Shown here in pieces: positions 24,522 through 33,122 of a stretch of 64,000 bases of DNA. The notes beneath the pieces are model-generated. The model saw only the letters and a list, made by a program, of their open reading frames with translations. It searched no databases and was not told the origin of the DNA. Every line of letters begins with the position of its first letter. The stretch's first letter is position 1. Origin of the DNA: Janthinobacterium sp. (GTDB lineage Bacteria > Pseudomonadota > Gammaproteobacteria > Burkholderiales > Burkholderiaceae_D); the NCBI RefSeq assembly GCF_009923995.1, contig NZ_RFSK01000001.1, forward strand, positions 124,001 to 188,000, written 5' to 3'. A program made the position numbers and the translations under genes.

Positions 24522-25970
24522 ATGTCCATCACTCCTCCCTTTTCCCGCCGCCGCTTCCTCGGCTCCATGCTGGGCCTGGCCGGCAGCGCGGCCGCCCCGT
24601 TCGCCCTCAACCTGGCGGCCATGGGCCAGGCCGCGGCCCAGTCGGCCGACGACTACAAGGCGCTCGTCTGCCTGTTCCTGGCCGGCGGCAACGATAGTTT
24701 CAATACGGTGCTGGCCACGGACAGCGCGTCGTGGACGGAATACCTGCGCCTGCGCAATACGGGCGGTAATGACTCGATCCACCTGCCCGGCGTGGGCGAG
24801 ACGGGCGGCGTGCTGCCCGTCGTACCCGCCACCGCGCAGGCGGGCCGCAGCTTCGCCCTGCACCCCGCCCTCGGCCCCATGAAGGACCTGTTCGACGGCG
24901 GCCGCGCCGCCATCGTCGCCAACGTGGGCACCCTGATCCAGCCCGCCACCCTGGCGCAATACAAGGCGGGCAGCGTGGCGCTGCCGCCCAAGCTGTTCTC
25001 GCACAACGACCAGCAATCGACATGGCAGTCGGGCCTGCCCGAAGGCGCCACCGTCGGCTGGGGCGGACGCCTGGGCGACCTGCTCGGCGGCGGCAATGCC
25101 AACGCCACGTTCACGGCCATCTCGGCAGCCTCGAATGCCCTCTTCCTCAGCGGGCGCCAGGTGCGCCAGTTCCAGGTCGGCCAGGCGGGCGCCGTGCCGA
25201 TCCGCAATATCAGCGGCGGCGGCTATCTGTTCGGCACGACCCAGGGCGTGACCGCCTTGCGCGACATCATCGGCACGGCGGGCAGCGACATGATGGAACA
25301 GGAACACGTGGCCGTCGTGCAGCGTGCCATTGCCAGCCAGAGCGTACTCAGCAGCGCCATGCTGCCGGCCGGCGCGGGCGGCGTGCCCAATCCCCCGCCC
25401 TACGTCAATCCGAACACGGGCGTGGCCGGCGTCAATCCCCTGGCCGTGCAATTGCAGACGGTGGCGCGCATCATCGCCGGGCGCGGCCCCCTGGGGGCGA
25501 AACGGCAAGTGTTTTACGTGACCCTGGGCAGCTTCGACACGCACGACCGGCAAAAAGTGCTGCATGGCGACCTGATGGCCCGCCTGGCCCATGCGCTGGC
25601 GTATTTCGACAGCACCCTGGCATCGCTGCAGGGGGCCGACGTGCGGCGCCAGGTGACGACGTTTACGGCGTCGGACTTCGGCCGCACCTTCAGCAGCAAT
25701 GGCGACGGCACGGACCACGGCTGGGGTGCGCACCACTTCGTCGTCGGCGGCGCCGTGAAGGGCCGCGACATCTACGGCGCCTTCCCGGCGTCGGGCCTGG
25801 GCCACGAACTGGACGTGGGCTCCGGCGCCCTGCTGCCGACGACCTCCGTCGACCAGTACGGCGCCACCCTGGCCAGGTGGTTCGGCATGGCCGACAGCCA
25901 GCTGGCCGACGTGTTCCCGAATATCGGCAACTTCGGCCGGCGCGACCTGGGTTTCATGACAACGACTTAA
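24522..25970 (+). CDS. DUF1501 family protein, Tat-exported
   Basis: The 482-aa product begins with a twin-arginine signal SRRRFLGS followed by a hydrophobic segment and a cleavage region near QAAAQS. The mature part matches DUF1501, a relative of alkaline-phosphatase/sulfatase-fold proteins: VCLFLAGGNDSFNTV, SVALPPKLFSHNDQQSTWQ, GSFDTHDRQ, and TASDFGRTFSSNGDGTDHGW with the metal-like D/H residues. Together with the DUF1800 partner upstream it probably acts in the periplasm or on the surface. Its stop overlaps that of the convergent dioxygenase-like gene by four bases. Confidence 0.92.
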   Translation: MSITPPFSRRRFLGSMLGLAGSAAAPFALNLAAMGQAAAQSADDYKALVCLFLAGGNDSFNTVLATDSASWTEYLRLRNTGGNDSIHLPGVGETGGVLPVVPATAQAGRSFALHPALGPMKDLFDGGRAAIVANVGTLIQPATLAQYKAGSVALPPKLFSHNDQQSTWQSGLPEGATVGWGGRLGDLLGGGNANATFTAISAASNALFLSGRQVRQFQVGQAGAVPIRNISGGGYLFGTTQGVTALRDIIGTAGSDMMEQEHVAVVQRAIASQSVLSSAMLPAGAGGVPNPPPYVNPNTGVAGVNPLAVQLQTVARIIAGRGPLGAKRQVFYVTLGSFDTHDRQKVLHGDLMARLAHALAYFDSTLASLQGADVRRQVTTFTASDFGRTFSSNGDGTDHGWGAHHFVVGGAVKGRDIYGAFPASGLGHELDVGSGALLPTTSVDQYGATLARWFGMADSQLADVFPNIGNFGRRDLGFMTTT

Positions 25971-26833
25971 CCGTTGACGGCCACGCTCAGGGTGACGACA
26001 TAGCCATCCGTGGCGTTGCCCGTCACCGTGGCCATCTGCAGGCTGGTGCCATCGGCAAAGACATTGTCCGTGGCATAGCTGATCTGCGCCAGGTTGCGCA
26101 CGCTGGCCGTGTAGCCGCTGGCCGCATAGACTTCGTTCAGCGTCGCCATCGGAAACGTGAACTGCGACGTCTTGATGCGGTTCGCGGCGCTGGCCGCCTT
26201 GGCGACGCTGGGATAGACCTCGAAATGCACGTGCGGCATGCGGCCCGCGTAACAGCCCGGAAAGATGGTCGTGAAGGCGAGGTTGCCGGCACTGTCCGTT
26301 TCCTGCACGCCGCGCAGATAGTTCTGTCCCGTCACGCCGCTCGAATACAGCGAATACAGGCCGTCGCGGTCGCAATGCCACAGGTAGATGGCATAGCCGG
26401 CCAGGGCGGCGCAGCTGCCGCTGGCATTGAGCAGTTGCAATTTAATAGTCAGCGGCACGCCGGCCGCCATGCCCGTGGCGCCGTTGAAACTGGCGCGGAT
26501 ATCGCTGCGCACGACGCCCGACTGGTTCAGCACGTTGACGATGCTGCCGCCGTTCGTGTTCGTGCCGTCGGCCGGATACGGTCCGCCCGTCTCCTCGGGG
26601 ATCACCGTGCAGGCGCCCGTCGTCGGCGTCGTGACCGTGCCCGTGCTGCCGCTGCCGGCTGTCGCGCCGCTGCCGCTGGCCGTGGCGCCGGCGTCCGAAC
26701 CGCCGCCGCCGCAGCTGACCAGGGGCAACATGGCGGCGCCGGCCAGCAGCCAGCGCAGGACCTGGCGCCGCTCGGCCGCCAGCTGGCGCATCATTTCGAG
26801 GTCGGATGCCAGACCGTGATCATGTAAGTCCAT
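25967..26833 (-). CDS. Intradiol ring-cleavage dioxygenase-like lipoprotein
   Basis: The 288-aa protein has an N-terminal RRQVLRW followed by a hydrophobic stretch and lipobox LVSC plus glycines, so it is exported, possibly by Tat, and lipidated. The mature part matches the intradiol dioxygenase fold: GGPYPADG, the YAIYLWHCDRDGLYSLYSSG segment, RGVQETDSAGNLAFTTIFPGCYAGR, and MPHVHFEVYP carrying the HxH iron ligands. Tyrosine ligands are plausible in GPYP and in the YSLYSSG region. Extracytoplasmic proteins of this kind occur in many soil bacteria; the substrate is unknown. GGAG six bases before ATG 26833 fixes the start. It is the distal gene of the unit that begins with the Spy-like gene. 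Confidence 0.85.
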   Translation of the reverse strand: MDLHDHGLASDLEMMRQLAAERRQVLRWLLAGAAMLPLVSCGGGGSDAGATASGSGATAGSGSTGTVTTPTTGACTVIPEETGGPYPADGTNTNGGSIVNVLNQSGVVRSDIRASFNGATGMAAGVPLTIKLQLLNASGSCAALAGYAIYLWHCDRDGLYSLYSSGVTGQNYLRGVQETDSAGNLAFTTIFPGCYAGRMPHVHFEVYPSVAKAASAANRIKTSQFTFPMATLNEVYAASGYTASVRNLAQISYATDNVFADGTSLQMATVTGNATDGYVVTLSVAVNG

Positions 26834-26955
26834 AAATACTCCATCAAGTGGGGCAAGCCCGCCAGCGCCGGACTCAGGCTGGCGCACAGGAACAGGGCTT
26901 GCGTGGCCCGTTCCGAGAGCGCTTTCCTGGCGACAAGAGCGAGCTTGCGTTCCAT
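26791..26955 (-). CDS. Possible 54-aa small ORF
   Basis: An ATG at 26955, three bases after the stop of the Ser/Gly-rich gene, opens a 54-codon frame that overlaps the start of the dioxygenase-like gene. The product has a basic N-terminus and a moderately hydrophobic centre (LFLCASLSPALAGLPHLMEYL). There is no ribosome site, so it would depend on coupling. It may be chance. Confidence 0.25.
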   Translation of the reverse strand: MERKLALVARKALSERATQALFLCASLSPALAGLPHLMEYLWTYMITVWHPTSK

Positions 26956-26958
26956 GGT

Positions 26959-27627
26959 TCAGGCCGTTGTATTGACCAGGTTGCCGCTGGCGGACAGGCT
27001 GCCGCCCGCGCTGGCCGTGCCCAGGCTGCCCGAGAGCGCCTGCAGGAAACTGCTCAATTTGCTGCTGGAACTGCCGCTGCCGCTGCTGTCATCGCCGCCC
27101 AGCGCGCTGATCAGGCTGGCGAAGCTGGCTTGCAGGTCCGTCACGCTGCTGTCGGCGCTGTCCGTGCCGTCCGTGCCGCCCGAACTGGAGGCGGACAGCT
27201 TTTGCAGCAGGCTCTGCAAATCCGACTCGATATTGCCGGGGCCGGCGCCGCGCGCGCCGCCGCCCGGCGGCGGTCCGGCAGGCCCTTCGCCGCCCTCCGC
27301 CTGGCCGCCGGCGCTGCCGCCTTGCGCATGCAGGCTGCCCATCAGCTGGTGCAGGAAGGCGCCCAGCGCCTGGCCCGCGTCGCTGCCGCTGGCGGCGGCG
27401 GTGCCGTCGGCTGCCGTATCGCTGTCGCTGGCGTCCACGGACACGCCGATCGAGGACAGGGCGCTGGAAATGGCGTCCAGCAAGGCGCCGTCGTCGGGCT
27501 TGGACGGCCGCGTGCCGGACGCGGCGCCCGTGCCGGCCGTGCTGGCGCTACTGCTGCTGCCGCCCAGACGGCTGAAAGCGCTCAGCTGGCTGGCGGCGCT
27601 GCTGGAACTCAAGGCACTGATGGTCAT
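26959..27627 (-). CDS. Ser/Gly-rich low-complexity protein
   Basis: This 222-aa protein is unknown to me. It is dominated by Ser, Gly, Ala and Asp, with short helical islands LLDAISSALSSIG, LGAFLHQLMGSLH, LQSLLQKLSA and KLSSFLQALSGSLG that look like amphipathic repeats separated by flexible linkers. There is no signal peptide or transmembrane segment. A strong AGGAGA site lies six bases before ATG 27627, which is preferred over the GTG two codons upstream. It follows the Spy-like gene by about 20 bases and so probably belongs to the Cpx-controlled transcript. Secretion and surface roles are possible but not shown. Confidence 0.7.
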   Translation of the reverse strand: MTISALSSSSAASQLSAFSRLGGSSSSASTAGTGAASGTRPSKPDDGALLDAISSALSSIGVSVDASDSDTAADGTAAASGSDAGQALGAFLHQLMGSLHAQGGSAGGQAEGGEGPAGPPPGGGARGAGPGNIESDLQSLLQKLSASSSGGTDGTDSADSSVTDLQASFASLISALGGDDSSGSGSSSSKLSSFLQALSGSLGTASAGGSLSASGNLVNTTA

Positions 27628-27648
27628 GCTCACTCTCCTGTGGTTGGC

Positions 27649-28149
27649 TTATTGGGGACGGCGCGGGCCGGGACGGCTGTCGCGCTGCTGCTCGGCCTGC
27701 TTGCGCTGCTCCGGCGTCAGCACGGCCAGCAATTGCTGCTCCAGCCGCGCCTGCAGCAAGCGGATCTGCGCCATGGCGTGTGCCGCCGTGTTCGCCAATG
27801 CGCTGGCCTTGGCATCGTCGTAGGCGCTGGAAGCGGCCAGTGCGTGCAGCTGCTCATCGGCCTTGAAGGCAATCTTTTGCTGCTCGCGCAGCAGCGGCGC
27901 CTGGGCGTAGGTGGCGGCAAAGACCTTGTCCTGCTGCGCTTCGCTCAGCGCGATGCCGCGCAGGAAAGGCGGCAAGCCTTGCGCGCCGGGGCCGCCGGGA
28001 CCGGGACCATGGCCCCAGCCCGGCGGGCCGCCTTCCTGGGCGCGCGGCGGCGGGCCGTCGTGCGCCGGCGCCTGCTGGGCCAGGGCGACGAGCGGCATGC
28101 TGGCGGCGGACAACAGCAGCAGGGATACGGCAATACTCAGGTATTTCAT
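27649..28149 (-). CDS. Spy/CpxP family periplasmic protein
   Basis: The 166-aa product has a clear signal peptide (MKYLSIAVSLLLLSAASMPLVALAQ split at about residue 25), a Pro/Gly-rich spacer, and a helical domain with LTPEQRKQAEQQ near the C-terminus, the LTxxQ signature of Spy/CpxP proteins. Members are periplasmic chaperones and, for CpxP, inhibitors of the CpxA sensor kinase. It is divergent from cpxR across 243 bases that hold tandem CpxR-type boxes, the arrangement seen with cpxP-cpxRA in enterobacteria. A feedback role on the adjacent kinase is therefore likely. The ATG at 28149 is set by the signal peptide. Confidence 0.85.
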   Translation of the reverse strand: MKYLSIAVSLLLLSAASMPLVALAQQAPAHDGPPPRAQEGGPPGWGHGPGPGGPGAQGLPPFLRGIALSEAQQDKVFAATYAQAPLLREQQKIAFKADEQLHALAASSAYDDAKASALANTAAHAMAQIRLLQARLEQQLLAVLTPEQRKQAEQQRDSRPGPRRPQ

Positions 28150-28197
28150 GGGGCTTTCCTTTCGTGGCGAACAGCCCTGATTGTCGGCGTGGCGCAT

Positions 28198-28243
28198 GTA
28201 AAGCAACGTTAGGACCGCGTAAAAGCGTGTAAAGGAATGTAAG
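28198..28243 (-). promoter_or_regulatory. Tandem CpxR-type boxes upstream of the Spy-like gene
   Basis: On the plus strand GTAAA occurs at 28198, 28219 and 28229, with GTTAG at 28208 and GTAAG at 28239. The 28219/28229/28239 series has exact five-base spacers, matching the CpxR consensus GTAAA-N5-GTAAA. The cluster begins 49 bases upstream of the Spy-like start, in promoter range. Confidence 0.75.
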
Positions 28244-28313
28244 CGGGAATGCGCGCGTGAACATGCGCGGGCGCGGGCGGGCGCGCCGTACGGGCAATGG
28301 CCGGGCAAACTGT

Positions 28314-28328
28314 GTAAAAGCGGGTAAA
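28314..28328 (+). promoter_or_regulatory. CpxR-type box upstream of cpxR
   Basis: A perfect GTAAA-N5-GTAAA lies 64 bases upstream of the cpxR start. It suggests autoregulation of the two-component operon. Confidence 0.7.
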
Positions 28329-28392
28329 ACGCTGCTGAACACCCCCCTTTGGCTGCTATCATCGGGCGATCTCCACGCGAAAAAGCACAGGC

Positions 28393-29082
28393 ATGAGCAA
28401 GGTTTTGTTAATAGACGACGATGTCGAGCTGGTCGGCATGTTCCAGGAATACCTGACGCAGGAAGGTTTCGACGCCAAGGCCGTGCATGACGGCGAAAGC
28501 GGCGCGGCCGAAGCGCTGACGGGCCTGTACGCCATCGCCATCCTCGACGTCATGATGCCGCGCATGAATGGCCTGGAAACCCTGCGCCGCATCCGCGCCG
28601 GCAGCAACCTGCCCATCCTGATGCTGACGGCGCGCGGCGACGACACGGACCGCATCGTGGGACTGGAGCTGGGCGCCGACGACTACGTCACCAAGCCGTG
28701 CACGCCGCGCGAGCTGACGGCGCGCATCCGCGCCATCCTGCGCCGCGCGCAGGCGGCGCCGCACGACAGCGCGGGCCTCGCGCCGCTGGCCGTGGGCCAG
28801 CTGACGATGTGGCCGGAACAGCGCCGCGCAGCGTGGGCCGGCGCGCACCTGGAGCTGACGAGCACGGAATTCAACCTGCTGGAAGTGCTCGTGCGCCATG
28901 CGGGCAAGCCCGTCAGCAAGAACCAGCTGTCCGAACTGGGACTGGGGCGGCCCATGGCCCGCTTCGACCGCAACATCGACGTGCACCTGAGCAGCCTGCG
29001 GCGCAAGCTGGGCAGCCTGGCCGATGGCCGTTCCTGCCTGCAGACGGTGTACCGCCTCGGCTACCAGCTGATCAAGGAATAA
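28393..29082 (+). CDS. cpxR: CpxR-type response regulator (OmpR family)
   Basis: The 229-aa protein has a receiver domain with acidic pair DDD at 8-10, phosphoacceptor Asp 52 in AILDVMMPRMNG, and the conserved lysine in DDYVTKPC, followed by a winged-helix DNA-binding domain (about 130-229) ending VYRLGYQLIKE. It would receive phosphate from the kinase encoded two bases downstream and bind the GTAAA repeats seen in three nearby promoters. The CpxR name is supported by the neighbouring Spy/CpxP-like gene and by those boxes. Outside enterobacteria, RstA-like relatives look similar, so the symbol is used in the functional sense. Confidence 0.88.
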   Translation: MSKVLLIDDDVELVGMFQEYLTQEGFDAKAVHDGESGAAEALTGLYAIAILDVMMPRMNGLETLRRIRAGSNLPILMLTARGDDTDRIVGLELGADDYVTKPCTPRELTARIRAILRRAQAAPHDSAGLAPLAVGQLTMWPEQRRAAWAGAHLELTSTEFNLLEVLVRHAGKPVSKNQLSELGLGRPMARFDRNIDVHLSSLRRKLGSLADGRSCLQTVYRLGYQLIKE

Positions 29083-29084
29083 GC

Positions 29085-30602
29085 GTGGGACGATTGTTCT
29101 GGAAATTTTTCCTGTGCATCATGCTGGCGCAAGTGACAGCCACCATCGGCATCGGCGGCACTTTCTGGCTGAAGAACCGCGCCGCGCAGCAGGAGCGGGC
29201 GCTGGACATCGATACCAGCCCGCCCGCTCAGATGGCCATCGAGGCGGCCAGCGCCACCCTGGAAGCGGGCGGCAGCCAGGCCTTGCGGCAATTTCTCGGC
29301 AGGATGGAGCGCATGCGCGTGTTTGCCGTCGATGCCCAGGGGCACGAATTGATGGGGCGCAAGGTCCATCCCGCCATCCTCGGCAAGGCGCGCGCGCTGC
29401 TGGCGCAAGCGTCGCCCCACGCCGTGGTGCGCGAAGCGCGCAGCAGCGACGGCGCGGCCTACCTGCTGTTCCTGCCGTCCTCCGAGCGCTTCCGCAATGC
29501 CGAGGCGGGCGCCGCGCGCGACACCCTCAATGCCGTTACCCTGAACGGTCCGCGCGCCATGGGCGGCGGCCCCCGTGCCGATCCCGCCGACGCGCCGCCG
29601 CGCCCCGGCTACGAGCGCGGTCCGCCGCGCGAGATGGGCGGCATGCCGCCCGGCCCGCGCATGGACAGCCCCTACCGCACCTTCATTCCCGTCGCCGCCG
29701 CCATCGCCGCCAGCCTGCTGTTCGCCTTCCTGCTGGCCTGGTACTTCGCGCGCCCCATCCGCGACTTGCGGCAGGCGTTCGAGGCCGCCTCGCACGGCAA
29801 CCTGGCACCCCGCTTTCACGCCAGCGGCAAGCGCGGCGACGAGCTGACGGACCTGGGTCGCGACTTCGACCGCATGACGGGACGCTTGCGCAATCTCATG
29901 GATAGCCAGACGCGCCTGCTGCATGATGTCTCGCACGAGCTGCGCTCGCCATTGGCGCGCCTGCAGGCAGCCATCGGCCTGGCCCACCAGCAGCCGGACA
30001 GGATGGCCGCCTCGATGGAGCGCATCGAGCGCGAAAGCGAGCGCATGGATAAGCTCATCGGTGAACTGCTGACCCTGTCCCGGCTGGAAGCGGGCACGGC
30101 GCAGGCGGGCGCCCTGCATCCGCACAGCGAGGACGTCTGCATCGCCGACCTCGTGCACGATATCGTGGCCGATGCCCGCTACGAGGCGGAGCCGCGCCAG
30201 ATCGCCATCGACCTGGCGGGCGACGCGGCCAGCCTGGACGCCACCGTCACGGGCCAGCCCGAATTGCTGGCCCGTGCCGTGGAAAACGTCGTGCGCAATG
30301 CCGTCAAGCACAGCCCGGATGCGGGCACGGTACAGGTGCAGATGGCCCTGCAGGAGGATGGCCGGCAACTGCACATTGCCGTGCTGGACCGGGGACCGGG
30401 CGTGCCGCCGGGCGACCTGGCCAGCATTTTCCAGCCCTTCTTCCGCGCCAGCAACACCCAGCACAGCACGGAAGGCCATGGCCTGGGCCTGGCCATCGCC
30501 CAGCACGTGATCGGCGCCCATAGCGGGCGCATCACCGCCAGCCTGCGCCACGGCGGCGGCCTGTGCGTGGAAATGCTGTTGCCCGTGGCACAGCCAGGCT
30601 GA
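29085..30602 (+). CDS. cpxA: CpxA-type sensor histidine kinase
   Basis: The 505-aa protein starts at GTG 29085, two bases after the cpxR stop. It has a first transmembrane helix (about 5-25), a periplasmic domain of about 175 residues with a Pro/Gly/Arg-rich membrane-proximal part, a second transmembrane helix (AAAIAASLLFAFLLAWYF), a HAMP linker, and the kinase core: H-box DVSHELRSPLARL, N-box ENVVRNAVKHSP, G1 DRGPGVP and G2 GHGLGLAIAQ. It senses envelope stress and phosphorylates CpxR. The low-complexity periplasmic insert is unusual and resembles the Pro/Gly-rich part of the neighbouring Spy-like protein. Confidence 0.88.
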   Translation: MGRLFWKFFLCIMLAQVTATIGIGGTFWLKNRAAQQERALDIDTSPPAQMAIEAASATLEAGGSQALRQFLGRMERMRVFAVDAQGHELMGRKVHPAILGKARALLAQASPHAVVREARSSDGAAYLLFLPSSERFRNAEAGAARDTLNAVTLNGPRAMGGGPRADPADAPPRPGYERGPPREMGGMPPGPRMDSPYRTFIPVAAAIAASLLFAFLLAWYFARPIRDLRQAFEAASHGNLAPRFHASGKRGDELTDLGRDFDRMTGRLRNLMDSQTRLLHDVSHELRSPLARLQAAIGLAHQQPDRMAASMERIERESERMDKLIGELLTLSRLEAGTAQAGALHPHSEDVCIADLVHDIVADARYEAEPRQIAIDLAGDAASLDATVTGQPELLARAVENVVRNAVKHSPDAGTVQVQMALQEDGRQLHIAVLDRGPGVPPGDLASIFQPFFRASNTQHSTEGHGLGLAIAQHVIGAHSGRITASLRHGGGLCVEMLLPVAQPG

Positions 30603-30626
30603 CCTTCCGGCCTGGCCCTGCCCTCC

Positions 30627-30965
30627 TCATGCCTGCGTATCGATGATGCTGCCCAGGGTGGACGAGGCGGAGCGGGCCGGACTCGTCGCCGTCTCGGCGC
30701 TGCTGGCCTTCTGGGAATCCTGCTGCGCCGCCTGCTGCGCGGCAGCCGCTTGCAACTGAGCAATTTGCGCCTGCAAGGCCTGGATCTGCTGCGCCAACTG
30801 CTGCTGCAGCTTTTGCGACGCCTCCGTCTGCTCCCCCTTCTGCGACTCCGTTAACTGTTTCTGTGCCGCCGTGATCTGCTTTTGCAGCGCCGCGATCTGC
30901 GAACTGCTGCCCGAACTGCCGCTGGCCGCGCTGACCGCGCCGCCGGAACCGATTGCCGCTACCAT
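30627..30965 (-). CDS. FlxA-like coiled-coil protein
   Basis: The 112-aa product has a Gly/Ser/Ala-rich N-terminus and then an uninterrupted Gln-rich coiled coil of heptads (QIAALQKQITAAQKQL and onward to about residue 85), the pattern of FlxA-like proteins. There is no signal peptide. The ATG at 30965 follows an AGGAGG-like site. It converges on cpxA and has a triple CpxR-type box 67 bases upstream, in the same relative orientation as at the Spy-like gene, so it is probably a Cpx regulon member. Its molecular role is unknown. Confidence 0.75.
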   Translation of the reverse strand: MVAAIGSGGAVSAASGSSGSSSQIAALQKQITAAQKQLTESQKGEQTEASQKLQQQLAQQIQALQAQIAQLQAAAAQQAAQQDSQKASSAETATSPARSASSTLGSIIDTQA

Positions 30966-31031
30966 GATGCCTCCTGTCTGTTTCAATACCTTGGTTAACG
31001 GCAGGCGCGGGCGCGGGCACAGTGCCGCGCA

Positions 31032-31056
31032 TGTAAAGCCACGTAAAGGCAGGTAA
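31032..31056 (-). promoter_or_regulatory. Triple CpxR-type box
   Basis: Three GTAAA words at 31032, 31042 and 31052 are separated by exactly five bases each, an extended CpxR consensus. The site lies 67 bases from the FlxA-like start on the minus strand and 83 bases from the prpF-family start on the plus strand. Its orientation relative to the FlxA-like gene equals that at the Spy-like gene. Confidence 0.78.
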
Positions 31057-31138
31057 AGATGGCGGGACGCGCGTGCGCTTGCATCCCGGCACGAAAAACT
31101 GGCACACTGGCCCCTCCCTCTCCCGATGGCGACCACCG

Positions 31139-32374
31139 ATGACCACGCCACTGCTGCCCGCCCTGCCCGACCTCGTTCCCCGCCAGCGCTGCGGCGTGGT
31201 CGAGTTTCCCGTCCACCACATGCGCGGCGGCACGTCGACGGGCCTGGTGCTGCACGCGGCCAGCGTGCCGGCCGATCAGGACCTGCGCGAGGAATTGCTG
31301 CGCCACCTGATGGGCGTGCCCCAGAGCGGCGAGCTGCCCGGCAACCGGCAGGTCACGGGACTGGGACGGGGCGCGTCCACCAGCAACAAGGTCTTCCTGG
31401 CCGAGGTGGAGCAGCATGCGGGACAGCCGCGCCTCGTCAGCACCCTGGCGCAGCTGGCGAGCGGCCATGCGGCCATCGACTGGAGCGTCAATTGCGGCAA
31501 TATGTCATCCGCCCTGCAGCTGTGGGGCCTGGACAGCGGCGTGATCGAGGCGCTGGCCATCGGCACGCACGCCATCGACATCCGCAACACGAATACGGGC
31601 GTGCTCACCACCTCGCGCATGGAACGCGCGCCCGACGGCAGCTTTGCGGCCGCCGCCATCCCCGGCGTGCCGGGCAGCTTTCCCCGCGTGGACCTGTTCC
31701 TGCACGCCCCCGTGGGCGCCAAGACGGGGCATTTATTGCCAACAGGCAATGCACAAGACCAGGTACTCGGCTACGACGTCTCCTGCGTGGACGTGGCCGT
31801 GCCCATGGTCATCGCCCGCGCCAGCCAGTTCGGCAAGACGGCGCAGGAGGCAGTGTCGGCACTGCAAGCGGACGCCGCCTTCATGCGGGAGATACGCCAG
31901 CTGTGGAGCGCGACGGGACTGCTGATGGGCTTGCGGCGGCGCGATGGCGGCCTGATGACGCGGGAAGAGCTGGAACGCAGCGAAACCATCCCCAAATTCT
32001 GCATCGTGGGTCCGGCTGAAGGAGAGGGAAATATTGCTGTGCGCTACTTTACGCCGCAGACGGGGCACGCCTCGCTGGCCGTCTCGGGCGGCTGCTGCCT
32101 GGCGGCGGCCTGCCTGATCCCGGGCACGGTGGCGCACGCGCTGGCGCGCGGCGTGCCGCCCGTGGGGCGCGACGCGACGGAAATCGCATTGGGCATAGAA
32201 AATCCTGCCGGCATCCTGGACACCACCATCGTGGCGCGCCAGTCCGGCGCGGCAGGCGACATCACGATCGGCAGCGCGGCTTACCGGCGCAGCGCGCAAA
32301 TCCTGCTGCGCGGCCATGTGCCCCTGTACCAGGCATCCGCCGCCCTGAAGGCGTGGCTGCTGCGACAGCGCTGA
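31139..32374 (+). CDS. PrpF family isomerase (methylaconitate or oxalomesaconate type)
   Basis: The 411-aa cytoplasmic protein has the PrpF fold signatures: PVHHMRGGTSTG near the N-terminus, GRGASTSNKVF, DWSVNCGNMSSA with the catalytic-type cysteine, IRNTNTG, and the second cysteine region VSGGCCLAAA. PrpF proteins isomerise cis/trans or tautomeric tricarboxylates, as in the 2-methylcitrate cycle or in gallate degradation (GalD). No prpBCD or gal genes are adjacent, so the substrate is open. The start ATG 31139 is chosen at the family N-terminus; an in-frame upstream extension contains an unlikely Trp/His-rich segment. Confidence 0.87.
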   Translation: MTTPLLPALPDLVPRQRCGVVEFPVHHMRGGTSTGLVLHAASVPADQDLREELLRHLMGVPQSGELPGNRQVTGLGRGASTSNKVFLAEVEQHAGQPRLVSTLAQLASGHAAIDWSVNCGNMSSALQLWGLDSGVIEALAIGTHAIDIRNTNTGVLTTSRMERAPDGSFAAAAIPGVPGSFPRVDLFLHAPVGAKTGHLLPTGNAQDQVLGYDVSCVDVAVPMVIARASQFGKTAQEAVSALQADAAFMREIRQLWSATGLLMGLRRRDGGLMTREELERSETIPKFCIVGPAEGEGNIAVRYFTPQTGHASLAVSGGCCLAAACLIPGTVAHALARGVPPVGRDATEIALGIENPAGILDTTIVARQSGAAGDITIGSAAYRRSAQILLRGHVPLYQASAALKAWLLRQR

Positions 32375-32380
32375 AGGCAT

Positions 32381-32412
32381 GCGCGGGGCACGGCTGGCGC
32401 CCTGCCCCGCGC
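32381..32412. terminator. Hairpin between convergent prpF-family gene and dcd
   Basis: Perfect 10-base arms GCGCGGGGCA and TGCCCCGCGC with a 12-base loop fill the 45-base gap between two convergent genes. No T run follows. Confidence 0.5.
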
Positions 32413-32419
32413 GCCGTCA

Positions 32420-32989
32420 TCAGGTCTTGGGCAGGGTCACGCCCACCTGGCCCTGGTACTTGCCGCCGCGGTCCTTGTACGACGTTTCGCACACTTCATC
32501 GGATTCGAAGAACAGCACTTGCGCCACGCCTTCGTTGGCGTAGATTTTCGCCGGCAGCGGCGTCGTGTTGGAAAACTCCAGGGTCACATAGCCTTCCCAT
32601 TCCGGTTCGAACGGGGTGACGTTGACGATGATGCCGCAGCGGGCGTAGGTGCTCTTGCCCAGGCAAATCGTCAGCACGTTGCGGGGGATGCGGAAATACT
32701 CCACCGTGCGGGCCAGCGCGAACGAGTTCGGCGGAATGATGCAATAGCCCTTGCCGGACACGTCGACGAAGTTGTTCGCGTCGAAATCCTTCGGGTCGAC
32801 GATGGTGGTATTGATGTTGGTGAACAGCTTGAACTCGTCGGCGCAGCGGATGTCATAGCCATAGCTGGACGTGCCGTAGGAAACGATGCGGTTGCCGTCG
32901 CGTTCCTTGATCTGGCCCGGTTCGAACGGCTCGATCATGCCCGTCGTTTCCGCCATGCGGCGTATCCATTTGTCGCTTTTAATCGTCAT
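32420..32989 (-). CDS. dcd: dCTP deaminase
   Basis: It deaminates dCTP to dUTP, feeding dUMP to ThyA. The 189-aa protein has the trimeric dUTPase-like fold with [16 protein letters not shown], the [15 protein letters not shown] strand, [24 protein letters not shown] and the catalytic glutamate in [15 protein letters not shown]. Length and motifs are typical of the monofunctional bacterial enzyme. It ends 46 bases from the convergent PrpF-family gene. Confidence 0.97.
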   Translation of the reverse strand: MTIKSDKWIRRMAETTGMIEPFEPGQIKERDGNRIVSYGTSSYGYDIRCADEFKLFTNINTTIVDPKDFDANNFVDVSGKGYCIIPPNSFALARTVEYFRIPRNVLTICLGKSTYARCGIIVNVTPFEPEWEGYVTLEFSNTTPLPAKIYANEGVAQVLFFESDEVCETSYKDRGGKYQGQVGVTLPKT

Positions 32990-33122
32990 CGCAGGGGTAT
33001 CTTTCTAGAATATCGGAATGGCGGGGGCGGCGCGCCTGGCGCAGGCGCGGCCCGGATGGCAGGATTTTACGCGAAAAACCGCCACCTTTGGCCCTTGCCA
33101 CGCGAAAATCATTGCTTGCCGG

